From Gammaproteobacteria bacterium (GTDB lineage: Bacteria > Pseudomonadota > Gammaproteobacteria > Steroidobacterales > Woeseiaceae): DNA of 64,000 bases. Below the pieces are notes generated by a model. The model was not told the DNA's origin. It ran no database searches and worked only from the letters and a program-made list of their open reading frames with translations. Shown piece after piece: positions 1 to 8,517 of this stretch; position 1 is the stretch's first letter; every line of letters begins with the position of its first letter. Both the position numbers and the translations under genes were made by a program. The stretch spans positions 1 to 64,000 of the forward strand of contig QOPG01000005.1 in NCBI GenBank assembly GCA_003331585.1. Direction: 5' to 3'.

Positions 1-1560
1 TACAGCAACTACCGGCATATCTTCATCAACTAGGGCTAAAGGACCATGCTTAAGTTCTCCAGCAGCATATGCTTCTGCATGAATGTATGAAATTTCTTTC
101 AACTTTAGAGCGCCTTCCATCGCTACCGGATTTTGAACACCCCTTCCTAGGAATAATGCATGGTGTTTATCTGCAAAATTTTTCGCCAATGCCTTTATAT
201 CCTCGTCAAGCACAAGAATCTGATCAATTAAAGTAGGTAGTTCCAGTAATTGATTTACCATGTCTTTTTCTTTTTCTTCATCCAACCCAAATCGTCTTCC
301 GATAACGATTGTTAGAAGAGATAGAGCTGATAGTTGTGTTGTAAAGGCTTTTGTTGATGCAACTCCGATTTCTGGTCCAGCCTTTGTTAGCATCACTAAA
401 TCAGATTCTCTTACCATAGTACTTTCTGGAACATTACATATCGTCAGTGTCGATATATATTCGACCTCTTTTGCCGCTCTGAGAGCAGCTAATGTGTCAG
501 CAGTTTCACCTGACTGACTAATAGCAACAAATAATGTATTTTTAATTACAACTGGATTGCGGTATCGATATTCACTAGCAATTTCTACTCTGCAAGGGAT
601 TCGACACATGCTTTCTATCCAGTATTTAGCAATCAAGCCAGCATGAAAACTGGTGCCACATGCGACTATATGTATTGCTTCAACTTGATCAAAAACCTCT
701 TCAGCTTGTGGTCCAAACGAATTTTGGAGTACTTTTCCATCAGAAATTCTTTGATCGAGAGTGTTGGCAATCGCTCTAGATTGTTCATAGATTTCCTTGA
801 GCATAAAGTGTTCAAACTCGCCCTTTTCTGCAGCATCAGAAGATAATCTGCTTTTAGTTACTTTTCTTTTTGCTTCATTATCTTTTGCATCAATCACTGT
901 AATGTTTTCCCTCTCAACTACTGCAACATCACCTTCCTCCAAAAACATAAACTCATTTGTTTCCATCAATAGCGCCGCAACATCAGAAGCAACAAAATTT
1001 TCATTTTCCCCGATACCAATTACGACTGGACAGCCCGATCTAGCTACCACAATTTTTTCTGGTTCATGTGTGCTTATTACAGCAAGAGCATAAGCACCTT
1101 CAAGCTCCTGAATAGTTGCTTTGACAGCCATGAGAAGATCTTTTTGAATATCAAAATGACTGTGTATTAAATGAACTACTGCTTCAGTATCTGTATCGGA
1201 TGTGAATTTATACCCGCGATCAATTAAATTATTTTTTATATCATTATAATTTTCAATAATGCCATTATGCACTAGCGCAAAATCCGGATCGGATAAATGA
1301 GGATGTGCATTATTTTCTGATGGAATGCCATGCGTTGCCCATCTTGTATGAGAGATACCTGTTTTACCTAATAGGGCGTTTTGATCAAGTGCGTCCTGTA
1401 ATTTTCTTACTTTTCCTGCTCTTCTTATTCTATTGATCTGTTTTTTTTCAATGACAGCAATACCTGCAGAGTCATATCCCCGATATTCGAGCCTTCTGAG
1501 GCCCTCCATAAGGATAGTATCTACATTTCTATTGCTGATTGCGCCTACAATTCCACACAT
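1..1560 (-). CDS. glmS: Glutamine--fructose-6-phosphate aminotransferase, partial
   Basis: Cytoplasmic enzyme that makes glucosamine-6-phosphate from fructose-6-phosphate and glutamine, the first step towards UDP-GlcNAc. The frame opens with ATG at 1560 as MCGIVGAI, so the nucleophile Cys2 is exposed after Met removal. The glutaminase part shows HTRWATHG near residue 73. The isomerase part has the SIS-domain signatures VACGTSFHAG, SQSGETADT and STKAFTTQL. About 520 codons are visible of the roughly 609 usual; the C-terminal end lies beyond the left edge. It lies just downstream of glmU in the same direction with a 25-base gap, so the pair looks co-transcribed. Identity is secure; the gene is cut by the window, not broken. 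Confidence 0.96.
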   Translation of the reverse strand, partial: MCGIVGAISNRNVDTILMEGLRRLEYRGYDSAGIAVIEKKQINRIRRAGKVRKLQDALDQNALLGKTGISHTRWATHGIPSENNAHPHLSDPDFALVHNGIIENYNDIKNNLIDRGYKFTSDTDTEAVVHLIHSHFDIQKDLLMAVKATIQELEGAYALAVISTHEPEKIVVARSGCPVVIGIGENENFVASDVAALLMETNEFMFLEEGDVAVVERENITVIDAKDNEAKRKVTKSRLSSDAAEKGEFEHFMLKEIYEQSRAIANTLDQRISDGKVLQNSFGPQAEEVFDQVEAIHIVACGTSFHAGLIAKYWIESMCRIPCRVEIASEYRYRNPVVIKNTLFVAISQSGETADTLAALRAAKEVEYISTLTICNVPESTMVRESDLVMLTKAGPEIGVASTKAFTTQLSALSLLTIVIGRRFGLDEEKEKDMVNQLLELPTLIDQILVLDEDIKALAKNFADKHHALFLGRGVQNPVAMEGALKLKEISYIHAEAYAAGELKHGPLALVDEDMPVVAV

Positions 1561-1585
1561 GTGTATTATTCCAATTTAAATGAAA

Positions 1586-2944
1586 TTATGACTTTTTTGG
1601 CCGCTTCCAATCATTGATCATTTTTTGATCTGCTCTTTCCACTGAAAGTTTTTCATCTTCTACGTCCATAGAAATCGTGGATCCAGCACCAATGGTTGCA
1701 TCCTTTCCAATTTTAACCGGTGCAACTAACTCCACTCCTGAACCAATAAATGCTCCATCATCTATTTGAGTTTTATGTTTATTGGCTCCGTCATAATTGC
1801 ATGTGATGGTTCCAGCACCAATATTAACATTATCGCCAATTTCACTGTCACCTATGTAACTGAGATGATTTACTTTGCTGGCAGTTCCAATTAAACTTTT
1901 TTTAATTTCAACAAAATTTCCAACTTTTACGTTATTTTGAAGTTCCACGCCTGGCCTAAGGCGAGCAAATGGTCCTATTTGGGCATTCGTACCGATCTCA
2001 GCACCCAGAATATGAGAGTTTGCATGAATAACCGAGTTATCGCCTATTTTTGCATCACAAATATAGGTATTTGGTCCGATTTTTACATTATTTCCTAGGT
2101 TCACTTTACCCTCAAAAACAGTATTAACATCAATAAGAACATCGCTTCCACATTTGATGTCTCCTCGTATATCTATTCGCGCAGGATCCATTATTGTGAC
2201 GCCATTTTGCATCAATTCTTTTGCCAATTTTTTCTGGAAAAGTCGCTCTGCTCTAGCTAATTCAATTTTATCATTTATGCCCATCGATTCTTCCCAAGTT
2301 GATGCCATGAACCCTCTTACTGGCAATCCATCCGTTACTGCCATGTCAATTATATCAGTTAGATAATATTCTTTTTTAATATTGTCGTTCTTGAGACGAC
2401 TGAGCAATTTTTTCAAAAGATTGCCGTTACACGCCATGATTCCAGTATTAATTTCTTTTATTTTTTTTATTTCTTCACTTGCATCACTGTCTTCTATAAT
2501 AGCTTGAATGTTACCTTTTTTTCTGACAATCCTCCCATATCCAGATGGATCTGGAAGTATCGCTGACAAAAGATTTATTCCTTTTTTTAGATTTTCTGAA
2601 AGCAATTGTTTAAGGGTGCTGGAAGAAATTAGTGGGACATCGCCATACAGTATTATAATTTCATCATCAGCCGAGATTATTTCAGAAGCTTGTTTAACCG
2701 CATGACCTGTGCCCAGTTGTTCTTTTTGATGAACCCAATCAATGTCATTGTGGCCTTCAAAGTCAGCTTTAACCTGATCACCACCAAAACCATGAACCAC
2801 TATAATTTTCTTAGGCTCTAATTCTCTTGCACTATCTACTACGTGCTTCAGCAGTGCTTTTCCCGCCATTGGTTGCAGCACTTTTGGCAAATCGGACTTC
2901 ATCCTTGTCCCTTTTCCAGCCGCCAAAATAATAATACTTAACAT
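1586..2944 (-). CDS. glmU: Bifunctional GlcNAc-1-P uridyltransferase / glucosamine-1-P acetyltransferase
   Basis: Makes UDP-GlcNAc for peptidoglycan and lipopolysaccharide by acetylating glucosamine-1-phosphate and then adding UMP. The 452-residue length matches the family (456 in E. coli). The N-terminal pyrophosphorylase signature LAAGKGTRMKSDLPKVLQP begins near residue 7, and GTGHAVKQA follows near 82. The C-terminal half is a left-handed beta helix of hexapeptide repeats. It contains RPGVELQNNVKVGNFVEIK, the catalytic His region NHLSYIGDSEIG and GTITCNYDG. It is followed by glmS at 25 bases, the usual glmU-glmS order next to the atp operon, although here five other genes separate it from atpC. 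Confidence 0.97.
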   Translation of the reverse strand: MLSIIILAAGKGTRMKSDLPKVLQPMAGKALLKHVVDSARELEPKKIIVVHGFGGDQVKADFEGHNDIDWVHQKEQLGTGHAVKQASEIISADDEIIILYGDVPLISSSTLKQLLSENLKKGINLLSAILPDPSGYGRIVRKKGNIQAIIEDSDASEEIKKIKEINTGIMACNGNLLKKLLSRLKNDNIKKEYYLTDIIDMAVTDGLPVRGFMASTWEESMGINDKIELARAERLFQKKLAKELMQNGVTIMDPARIDIRGDIKCGSDVLIDVNTVFEGKVNLGNNVKIGPNTYICDAKIGDNSVIHANSHILGAEIGTNAQIGPFARLRPGVELQNNVKVGNFVEIKKSLIGTASKVNHLSYIGDSEIGDNVNIGAGTITCNYDGANKHKTQIDDGAFIGSGVELVAPVKIGKDATIGAGSTISMDVEDEKLSVERADQKMINDWKRPKKS

Positions 2945-3129
2945 TTTTTCTTATTTAATCCTTTAATTGTTCATGAAAAGGCAACACAAACTATATTTAT
3001 TTGAGATATTAATCAACAAATAAATCAGATACTTATCTAATAATGCATGATATTTTTGATAAAACAAATATTGTTATTTACATATAAAACAGGATACTTT
3101 GTAATCATATATTAAAAAGTGAGGGAAAT

Positions 3130-5778
3130 ATGAAAACACTGAAAAGCAGATTTATTATTATCTTTGCAATAACTGCATTTATTAATGTTGCTTCGGCATA
3201 TCAAATACAAGGCATTGATAAAGAAATGTTCCCTCAGAATGTTTCATATGATCCGAATATACCTTCGCCTGAGTTATTTTTAGGTCGGAAATTGGGTGCG
3301 GCTCCGGTTAGACATCATGAGCTTGTGGAATATCTTCGAATGCTAGCAAATTTATCAGATCGACTGACAGTTGAGACTATCGGATATTCTCACGAAAGAA
3401 GACCGATATTATTTTTGGTAGCCACTTCAAGTTCAAATCAAAACAATATGGAACAGATCAAAAATGAACATCTTAATTTATCAGATTCAAGAAAAAAGCA
3501 AGTCATAACTGATAAAATGCCAGTCGTTACCTGGCTTAATTACGGTGTTCATGGCGCCGAATCGAGTGGTATGGATGCAGCCCTCCCAACTGCTTATTAT
3601 CTGGCTGCTGCTATGGGTGATCCAATAAATCATCTTCTGGAAAATAGTGTCATACTCATTACCGCAGTATTTAATCCTGACGGTCACTCAAATAGAATTT
3701 CATGGCTGGATACATTTAGCAGCAAAATACCAAACCCCAATCCCGATCATATTGAACATAATTATGACGGCAGGTTAGCCAGAACTAATCATTATGGTTT
3801 TGACTTAAATCGACAATGGATATCTATTACTCAGCCAGAACCAAGAGCTTGGATAAAGAAATGGCATGAATGGAGACCTAATTTATCTGTGGATTACCAT
3901 GAAATGGGCAGCTCTCAAACATATTACTTTTCTCCAGGAGTTCCAACAAGAAATCATCCGTTAATACCCGATACTGGACTAGAGCTAATGGAAAAAATTG
4001 TAAAACCTGCCGAAGAATTTTTAGATTCCCAAAAAAGATTATATTTTCATGGCGATAGGTATGATCATTTTTTCTTGGGAAAAGGCTCATCATTTCCTTT
4101 AGTAAATGGCGGTGTTGGAATGCTCCATGAGGCAAGCTCGGCCAGAGGTGTTATGGTCGAAACTCAAAATGGCATCAGGACATATCGAGAGAATATTATA
4201 AAACATTTTAGAACAAGCATCGCGAATGCTATCGGCGCTGTAAATAATAAATTAGAACTTCTTCAATATCAGAAAAACTTTTATCAAAATGCAAAAAATA
4301 AAGCAAAGGATCACCCAATCAAGGCCTATGTTATCAGTGCTGGAAAAGACCGATCCAGATTGTATCACTTTGTCGATTTGCTAAATTATCACCGAATTAA
4401 TGTTAGTTATTTGAAAGAAAATATCACTATTGATGACTTCGAGTACGAAAAAGATTTCTCTGTTGTGGTTGATTTAAATCAAGATCAACATACCCTAATA
4501 AGGGGTTTATTCGATCTTGCAACAGAGTTCGAAGACAGTAAATTCTACGATGTTTCAACTTGGACACTTCCATTGGCATATGGTATGAATTTCAATGCTA
4601 TAGAAAATAATAATCAAAAAGAAAAACTTTTGGGTGATATATATGACAACAAAAAACCTTTAGTCAGTGCGCCTGATAAACCAGAATATGCATATGCATT
4701 TGAGTGGTCTGATTATTATTCACCTAGAGCATTATATAACATTCTAGATAAGGGGCTCTTGGCAAGAGTTGCCATGAATCCATTTATTGGGTCAACAAAA
4801 AAAGGAAGTCATGATTTTGACCGTGGCACTATTGTCGTTTCTTTTGATAGACAAGATGCTTCTGAAAACGATATTCACAATATAATGAAAGACATTGCTC
4901 AGGATGATGGAATATTCATACACTCATTAACCTCGGGTAAAAGCGTAACAGGAACACAGAATCCAGACCTTGGAAGTCAATTCATAAAAGCAATCCATAA
5001 ACCAACTATCTTATTAGTCGCTGGAAGAGAAATGGATTGGTATAACGTTGGAGAAATCTGGCATCTGCTTGATGTTCGAATGAATATCCCAGTTACACTT
5101 ATCGATAGATTACAAATGAATAATATTGATCTTAATAGATACACGCATATTATTTATGCCGGTGGGCAATATTCAAATTATCAGCCCAAATACCTTAATA
5201 ATATTCATGAGTGGGTCAATTCAGGAGGTACTCTGATAGGGATTCGACAAGGAGCAGATTGGATATCTAAAAATATTTTTAATAAAAATACAGATAAATC
5301 ACCAAAACGATTCTCAAAAGAAAAAGCAAATAATCGCCGCAATAAAGAACGTGATGCAATGAAAAAAGATCAGCCCAGATATTCATATTCTGAAAAAGAA
5401 GCTCGTGATCCGTTAAATGTCATAGGCGGTGCAATATTTTCAGGAGATTTGGATATTACTCACCCCATTGGATTCGGATATACAAATGAAAATATAGCGA
5501 TACATAAAAATACAACCTCTTTATTACCAACATCAAAAAACCCTTACGCAACTGTCATCGCTTATAACGATGCACCGATAATTTCAGGGTACGCGTCAGA
5601 AACTAATCAAGAAAAACTTAAAAATACCCCTGCACTGATAGCTGATCGCAGAGGCAAAGGGAGTATTATTTTATTCGCTGATGATCCGAACTTCAGAGCT
5701 ACCTGGTATGGAACAAACAAACTATTTTTAAATAGTCTATTTTTCTCCTTAGTCTTTGATCCTCCCAGAAATAATTAG
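3130..5778 (+). CDS. Exported M14-family zinc carboxypeptidase-like protein
   Basis: Predicted secreted or periplasmic peptidase of 882 residues. Residues 1-23 form a signal peptide ending near ASA-YQ. The zinc site is visible as H141-x-x-E144 in YGVHGAESSG plus H257 in VDYHEMG. NPDG (182-185) and DLNRQW (225-230) are typical M14 substrate-pocket motifs. A catalytic Glu could be E334 or E344. The region after about residue 640 looks like a class I glutamine-amidotransferase-like Rossmann fold (ILLVAGREMDW; THIIYAGGQY), an arrangement seen in large bacterial M14 proteins. GAGGG lies just before the ATG. The gene converges on and overlaps by 4 bases with an amidohydrolase gene. Substrate is unknown; peptide scavenging is inferred. 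Confidence 0.85.
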   Translation: MKTLKSRFIIIFAITAFINVASAYQIQGIDKEMFPQNVSYDPNIPSPELFLGRKLGAAPVRHHELVEYLRMLANLSDRLTVETIGYSHERRPILFLVATSSSNQNNMEQIKNEHLNLSDSRKKQVITDKMPVVTWLNYGVHGAESSGMDAALPTAYYLAAAMGDPINHLLENSVILITAVFNPDGHSNRISWLDTFSSKIPNPNPDHIEHNYDGRLARTNHYGFDLNRQWISITQPEPRAWIKKWHEWRPNLSVDYHEMGSSQTYYFSPGVPTRNHPLIPDTGLELMEKIVKPAEEFLDSQKRLYFHGDRYDHFFLGKGSSFPLVNGGVGMLHEASSARGVMVETQNGIRTYRENIIKHFRTSIANAIGAVNNKLELLQYQKNFYQNAKNKAKDHPIKAYVISAGKDRSRLYHFVDLLNYHRINVSYLKENITIDDFEYEKDFSVVVDLNQDQHTLIRGLFDLATEFEDSKFYDVSTWTLPLAYGMNFNAIENNNQKEKLLGDIYDNKKPLVSAPDKPEYAYAFEWSDYYSPRALYNILDKGLLARVAMNPFIGSTKKGSHDFDRGTIVVSFDRQDASENDIHNIMKDIAQDDGIFIHSLTSGKSVTGTQNPDLGSQFIKAIHKPTILLVAGREMDWYNVGEIWHLLDVRMNIPVTLIDRLQMNNIDLNRYTHIIYAGGQYSNYQPKYLNNIHEWVNSGGTLIGIRQGADWISKNIFNKNTDKSPKRFSKEKANNRRNKERDAMKKDQPRYSYSEKEARDPLNVIGGAIFSGDLDITHPIGFGYTNENIAIHKNTTSLLPTSKNPYATVIAYNDAPIISGYASETNQEKLKNTPALIADRRGKGSIILFADDPNFRATWYGTNKLFLNSLFFSLVFDPPRNN

Positions 5779-7199
5779 TTTATTGTTTGCATTAATTTAT
5801 CTGGATAATAAATTTTGCCTTTTGAGATAACTAACTCTACTTGACGGGTGTTACTGATATTTTCAATAGGATTCTTGCTGAGCAAGACCATATCAGCAAC
5901 TTTGCCTTTTTCGATTGTTCCCATTTCCTCTTGCATGGAAAAGAATTCTGCCGGCCTTATTGTTGCCGCATAGATTGCTTCAATTGGTTTTAGACCAGCC
6001 TCTACAAGAAATTCAAGCTCTGTATGTAAACTATAACCGGGCAATGCATAACCTATGGGTGTATCAGTGCCGGCTCCTATTGGGACACCTCTCTTGTTCA
6101 TTCTATCGATCAAGGACATGCTCCATTTGGCAAATTCAGACCCATACCAATCTTGATCTTTCTTTTGTTCAAACCAGTCATTAGTGGCTGCAATCCATTT
6201 TTCCTTAGCGCCGTCAGGTACAATTTTTAGAACGTTATCCCAGTCCTCTCTTTCATATCCTGGGTACATTGAAAACGCATTTAGGCGAAGCGTGGGTACT
6301 TGTATCGTTGATTTAAGGTTATCTATTGTTTGGTTACATTTTTGTTCGTCAAAATTATTTATTGCGGGCAATCTTTGTGCCGTATGAAGACTGCTTCTTA
6401 GTGTTAAGCCAGCACCATTTTCATGTGAATTAAGGATTGCTAATCTTTCCTCATGCAATTGAGCCGAATTAAATGCACAGTCCAACTCCACATTTCTTAG
6501 ATGTTCCATTGAATCAACTGCAGGACCGGCAATACTTGCTCTCATTGAGAGTGGTACATGTGCTGCTATAGGGAGATCATATATTGATGCCGCTTCAGAT
6601 AATGCATTAAATATCTCAGGTGAGACCATCTCATAAATTTTTATAAAATCAACACCCGCATCATTTAATTCTGTCACCTTCTTTTTGGCCATTGAGATTG
6701 TTGAGTTCTCTGTTCCAATTTCTGGAACTAGATCCCCATCATATACTACAAACTTTCCATCCAAGAGAGGCCCACTAAAATATACCCGAGGGGAAATAGC
6801 TTCTGGAGCACGCATTTTTTTTATCACGGGCTCCATTTTTTCCATTAATCCGCCTGTATCTCTCACGCTTGTGATGCCATGCGCTAAGAACAACTTCGGC
6901 ATTGATTCCGTAAATGCATCGTCGTAAGTTAGATGAACATGCATATCCCATAATCCTGGTATTAAAAACTTATCTTTTCCATCAATAATTTCAGAAACGT
7001 TCTGGAGATTATCAACCGACGAACTTACGGATAAAATTTGGTCATTTTGAAAAAGCACGGTTTGATTTTTTTGAAGCCCTGTCACTGGATGAATAACAGA
7101 AATATTTGTAATTGCTGTAGCTTCACTAAAATTGTCATTTGAACAGCCAAAGAGAAGCGTAAGAAAAATTAAAACCAAGCTAATGTAGAGATTTCTCAT
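5775..7199 (-). CDS. Amidohydrolase-family lipoprotein
   Basis: A 474-residue metal-dependent hydrolase of the imidazolonepropionase/Xaa-Pro-dipeptidase-like amidohydrolase superfamily. The N-terminus is a lipoprotein signal with lipobox LLFGC (Cys19), so it is probably membrane anchored. Metal-binding and catalytic positions are visible as D85-M-H87-V-H89, K187 in FIKIYE, H214 in AAHVPL, H233 in MEHLRN and a late Asp in GAGTDTPIG. The C-terminal GTIEKGKVADMVLL is the usual composite beta-sandwich segment. The stop codon overlaps that of the M14 peptidase gene. Both proteins are exported, so a joint role in degrading peptides outside the cytoplasm is plausible but inferred. Exact substrate cannot be read from the sequence. 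Confidence 0.85.
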   Translation of the reverse strand: MRNLYISLVLIFLTLLFGCSNDNFSEATAITNISVIHPVTGLQKNQTVLFQNDQILSVSSSVDNLQNVSEIIDGKDKFLIPGLWDMHVHLTYDDAFTESMPKLFLAHGITSVRDTGGLMEKMEPVIKKMRAPEAISPRVYFSGPLLDGKFVVYDGDLVPEIGTENSTISMAKKKVTELNDAGVDFIKIYEMVSPEIFNALSEAASIYDLPIAAHVPLSMRASIAGPAVDSMEHLRNVELDCAFNSAQLHEERLAILNSHENGAGLTLRSSLHTAQRLPAINNFDEQKCNQTIDNLKSTIQVPTLRLNAFSMYPGYEREDWDNVLKIVPDGAKEKWIAATNDWFEQKKDQDWYGSEFAKWSMSLIDRMNKRGVPIGAGTDTPIGYALPGYSLHTELEFLVEAGLKPIEAIYAATIRPAEFFSMQEEMGTIEKGKVADMVLLSKNPIENISNTRQVELVISKGKIYYPDKLMQTIN

Positions 7200-7353
7200 C
7201 TAAATAATCCTTTTTTATATAAAATTTATATTTTTACACTATATCATTCAAAATAAATTTATAAGTTTTTAATTATTTTTATTGACTCAAAATAAAACAA
7301 TCGGCATCCTATTTTTCTTACAAAAAATCACCCAAGAAATAGAGGGAAACTCC

Positions 7354-8505
7354 ATGTCAAATGAAAAATTCAGCCCCTATATCAGCATCGGCTCACGTGT
7401 CAGAAAATCTCCCTACTTTGACTCTACAAAAAGATGCGGTGCTAAAGCTTTTTCTATCTACAATCACATGTATATGCCTACCCTTTATACCAGTGTTATT
7501 GATGAATATTGGAGCATGGTAAATGACGTTGTAATGATTGATGTGGGTGTCGAGAGACAAATTGAAATCAAAGGTCCCGACGCACATAAATTAGTTCAAT
7601 TTATTACCCCAAGAGATGTCTCTATTTGTGATAAAGGAAAGTGTTATTACATACTTCTTACTGGTGAGGACGGTGGAATTATCAATGATGCTGTATTGCT
7701 AAGATTAGCAGATGATCAATTTTGGGTTTCTCCTGGTGATGGAGATGTCCTTCTTTGGATTGAAGGAGTCGCTGTTAATTCTGGAATGGATGTTGAGGTT
7801 TTTGAGCCTGATGTATCACCATTACAAATGGGTGGCCCAAAATCACCACATGTAATGAGAGAACTCTTTGGTGACTTAGCTATAGATCTTGGATACTACA
7901 GAGCCGAACAAACAGAAGTTAATGGAATTCCTCTCGTACTTGGAAGGACAGGCTGGAGCGGTGAAATTAGTTATGAGCTATATCTTCAAGATGGATCTAG
8001 AGGAAATGAATTATGGGAACTCGTCGAAAAAGCAGGTGAAAAATACAATATTAAGCCTGCAGCACCCCAACTCATCAGAAGCATTGAAGGAGAATTGCTT
8101 TCATTTGCCTCAGACATAAGTCGTCAAGACAATCCCTATACAATTGATATGGGAAGATTAGTTCATCTTGATAGAGAGGATGATTTTATTGGCAAAGAAG
8201 CACTCATAAAAATAAACAAAGAGGGCGTTAAAAGAAAATTAGTTGGCATAGAGATTGAGGGTGATGCAATTAATGCTCCGCCTGAACATTTGTGGCCCGT
8301 CATTGATTCGAATAATAAAATTGGACATGTAACAAGATGTATTTTTTCGCCAAGGCTAAAAAAGAATATAGGCTTTGCCAATGTACCAGTGGATTACTCA
8401 GGTATCGGAACAAATTTCGAAATTAATTCTCCTAAAGGAATGCTTAAAGCAAGCGTTTGCAACAAACCCTGGTTCCCGGCAGAAATTAAAATATCTCTAG
8501 ACTAG
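7354..8505 (+). CDS. DmdA-like / GcvT-family tetrahydrofolate-dependent methyltransferase
   Basis: A 383-residue protein of the GcvT/DmdA fold, which transfers a one-carbon group to tetrahydrofolate. I chose ATG 7354 because AGAGGG lies 8 bases upstream; a TTG at 7282 would add a non-conserved tail. The N-terminal RVRKSPYFD, YNHMYMP, VERQIEIKGPDAHKLVQ and TPRDVS stretches resemble DMSP demethylase. The later motif GRTGWSGEISYELY lacks the SGxSKQGG sequence that I recall in DmdA and reads more like ordinary GcvT relatives. DMSP demethylation is therefore possible but not established. No dmdB, dmdC or dmdD is adjacent. It stands alone on the + strand, convergent with the fadN-like gene with a 12-base gap. 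Confidence 0.7.
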   Translation: MSNEKFSPYISIGSRVRKSPYFDSTKRCGAKAFSIYNHMYMPTLYTSVIDEYWSMVNDVVMIDVGVERQIEIKGPDAHKLVQFITPRDVSICDKGKCYYILLTGEDGGIINDAVLLRLADDQFWVSPGDGDVLLWIEGVAVNSGMDVEVFEPDVSPLQMGGPKSPHVMRELFGDLAIDLGYYRAEQTEVNGIPLVLGRTGWSGEISYELYLQDGSRGNELWELVEKAGEKYNIKPAAPQLIRSIEGELLSFASDISRQDNPYTIDMGRLVHLDREDDFIGKEALIKINKEGVKRKLVGIEIEGDAINAPPEHLWPVIDSNNKIGHVTRCIFSPRLKKNIGFANVPVDYSGIGTNFEINSPKGMLKASVCNKPWFPAEIKISLD

Positions 8506-8517
8506 TTTTAAACAAAG

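Noticed and set aside
260-1093. Plus-strand open frames across the glmS region
   Set aside because: They are antisense to a clear glmS reading frame and show no family motif or ribosome site.
7282-7353. TTG 7282 as the start of the DmdA-like gene
   Set aside because: The extra residues are not family-like, and ATG 7354 has a good AGAGGG site.
7394-7401. TCACGTGT as a parS site
   Set aside because: Only the central CACGTG is present; the flanking arms do not match.
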